DNA of 5,265 bases from Bacteroidota bacterium. Its GTDB lineage: Bacteria > Bacteroidota > Bacteroidia > Bacteroidales > JADFUO01. A program made the translations under genes and the position numbers. This document shows, in pieces, positions 4,816 through 5,265 of this stretch (position 1 is the stretch's first letter; each line of letters opens with the position of its first letter). The notes under the pieces were generated by a model. It ran no database searches and was not told the DNA's origin. It worked only from the letters and a program-made list of their open reading frames with translations. The stretch is from assembly GCA_030614305.1 (NCBI GenBank), contig JAUWKH010000145.1:1-5265 (forward strand). Direction: 5' to 3'.

Positions 4816-5265
4816 ATGAAAAAAATTGCAGTTTTCCCAGGTTCCTTTGACCCGATAACAAAAGGTCATGAATCAATTATAAAAAGAGCAATGCCGCTTT
4901 TTGACGAAATAATTATTGCTGTTGGTGAAAATTCTGAAAAAGAGAGTTTTTTCCCGATAGAAAAACGTATGGAATGGATTAAAATGGTTTTTGCTGATTT
5001 TCCTTCAATTACTATTACAAAATATAAAGGCTTGACAGTGGATTTTTGTAAAAGGAATAATGCAAAATATCTTTTAAGAGGATTGAGAACTTCAGCCGAT
5101 TTTGAATTTGAACGCAGCATAGGGCAGGTTAATAAAAAACTCTTTCCGGAAATTGAAACGATTTTTCTTTTAACAACACCGGAACTAACTGCTATAAATT
5201 CTTCAATTGTCAGGGATATTATTCGTCACGGTGGCGATCCCTCACAATTTGTGCCTGATGAAATA
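4816..5265 (+). CDS. coaD: Phosphopantetheine adenylyltransferase (last few codons outside window)
   Basis: Cytosolic enzyme that transfers AMP from ATP to 4'-phosphopantetheine, giving dephospho-CoA and pyrophosphate, the penultimate step of coenzyme A synthesis. The first 150 residues are present; bacterial CoaD is usually about 155-165 residues, so only the tail is missing. Signatures are the nucleotidyltransferase motif GSFDPITKGH at 9-18 (H18 as the T/HxGH histidine), KGLTVDF at 71-77, LLRGLRTSADFEFE at 86-99 (R88, R91) and the C-terminal motif INSSIVRDI at 127-135, where N128 stands in place of the more common first serine of ISSS. The ATG at 4816 gives the canonical N-terminus directly before the first strand. 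The gene follows the NUDIX gene on the same strand but has its own likely promoter. Confidence 0.96.
   Translation, partial: MKKIAVFPGSFDPITKGHESIIKRAMPLFDEIIIAVGENSEKESFFPIEKRMEWIKMVFADFPSITITKYKGLTVDFCKRNNAKYLLRGLRTSADFEFERSIGQVNKKLFPEIETIFLLTTPELTAINSSIVRDIIRHGGDPSQFVPDEI

Noticed and set aside
4866..5120. 84-residue open frame on the minus strand
   Set aside because: It lies wholly opposite the clearly conserved coaD and has no recognisable domain.

Overview
The window looks like AT-rich chromosomal DNA from a member of the Bacteroidota. Two things suggest this. First, several gene starts are preceded by the phylum's TAnnTTTG -7 box: TATTTTTG before the histidine kinase, TATCTTTG before coaD, and TACATTTG over the pyrE start. 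Second, coaD, a NUDIX gene, pyrE and a small SRPBCC gene lie together, a grouping I recall from Bacteroidota genomes. The assignment is inference; there is no rRNA or other phylogenetic marker here.

Layout. The left three quarters is read on the minus strand, in the order pyrE (3891-3256), SRPBCC-domain protein (3262-2861), sensor histidine kinase (2767-821), then a sigma-54-type response regulator (814 to beyond base 1, C-terminus missing). pyrE and SRPBCC overlap by 7 nt. Kinase and regulator are 6 nt apart, with the regulator's ribosome binding site lying over the kinase stop codon. A 93-nt gap separates the two pairs and holds a good Bacteroidota promoter (TTTG-N19-TATTTTTG), so the two-component pair probably has its own transcript. 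The right quarter is on the plus strand: a NUDIX hydrolase (3899-4516), a 299-nt non-coding stretch, then coaD (4816 to the window end, last few codons missing).

Functions. pyrE (UMP synthesis) and coaD (coenzyme A synthesis) are housekeeping genes. The NUDIX and SRPBCC proteins are recognisable by fold but have no assignable substrate. The kinase has a large extracytoplasmic Cache-type sensor, HAMP, HisKA and HATPase domains. It pairs with an NtrC-class regulator that would activate sigma-54 promoters in response to an unknown, probably small-molecule, signal.

Most unusual parts. (1) The gap between the NUDIX gene and coaD is almost filled by a 243-bp segment (4518-4760) bounded by perfect 15-bp inverted repeats. 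Inside it are three tandem 22-bp repeats, two inverted copies of their core word, a 16-bp palindrome, three tandem 8-bp CTTTGCGA units and a 15-bp direct repeat. It resembles a MITE-like or structured intergenic element. (2) The pyrE and NUDIX start codons are divergent and only 7 bp apart, and the only promoter-like box there overlaps the NUDIX ATG, which suggests a leaderless pyrE mRNA.
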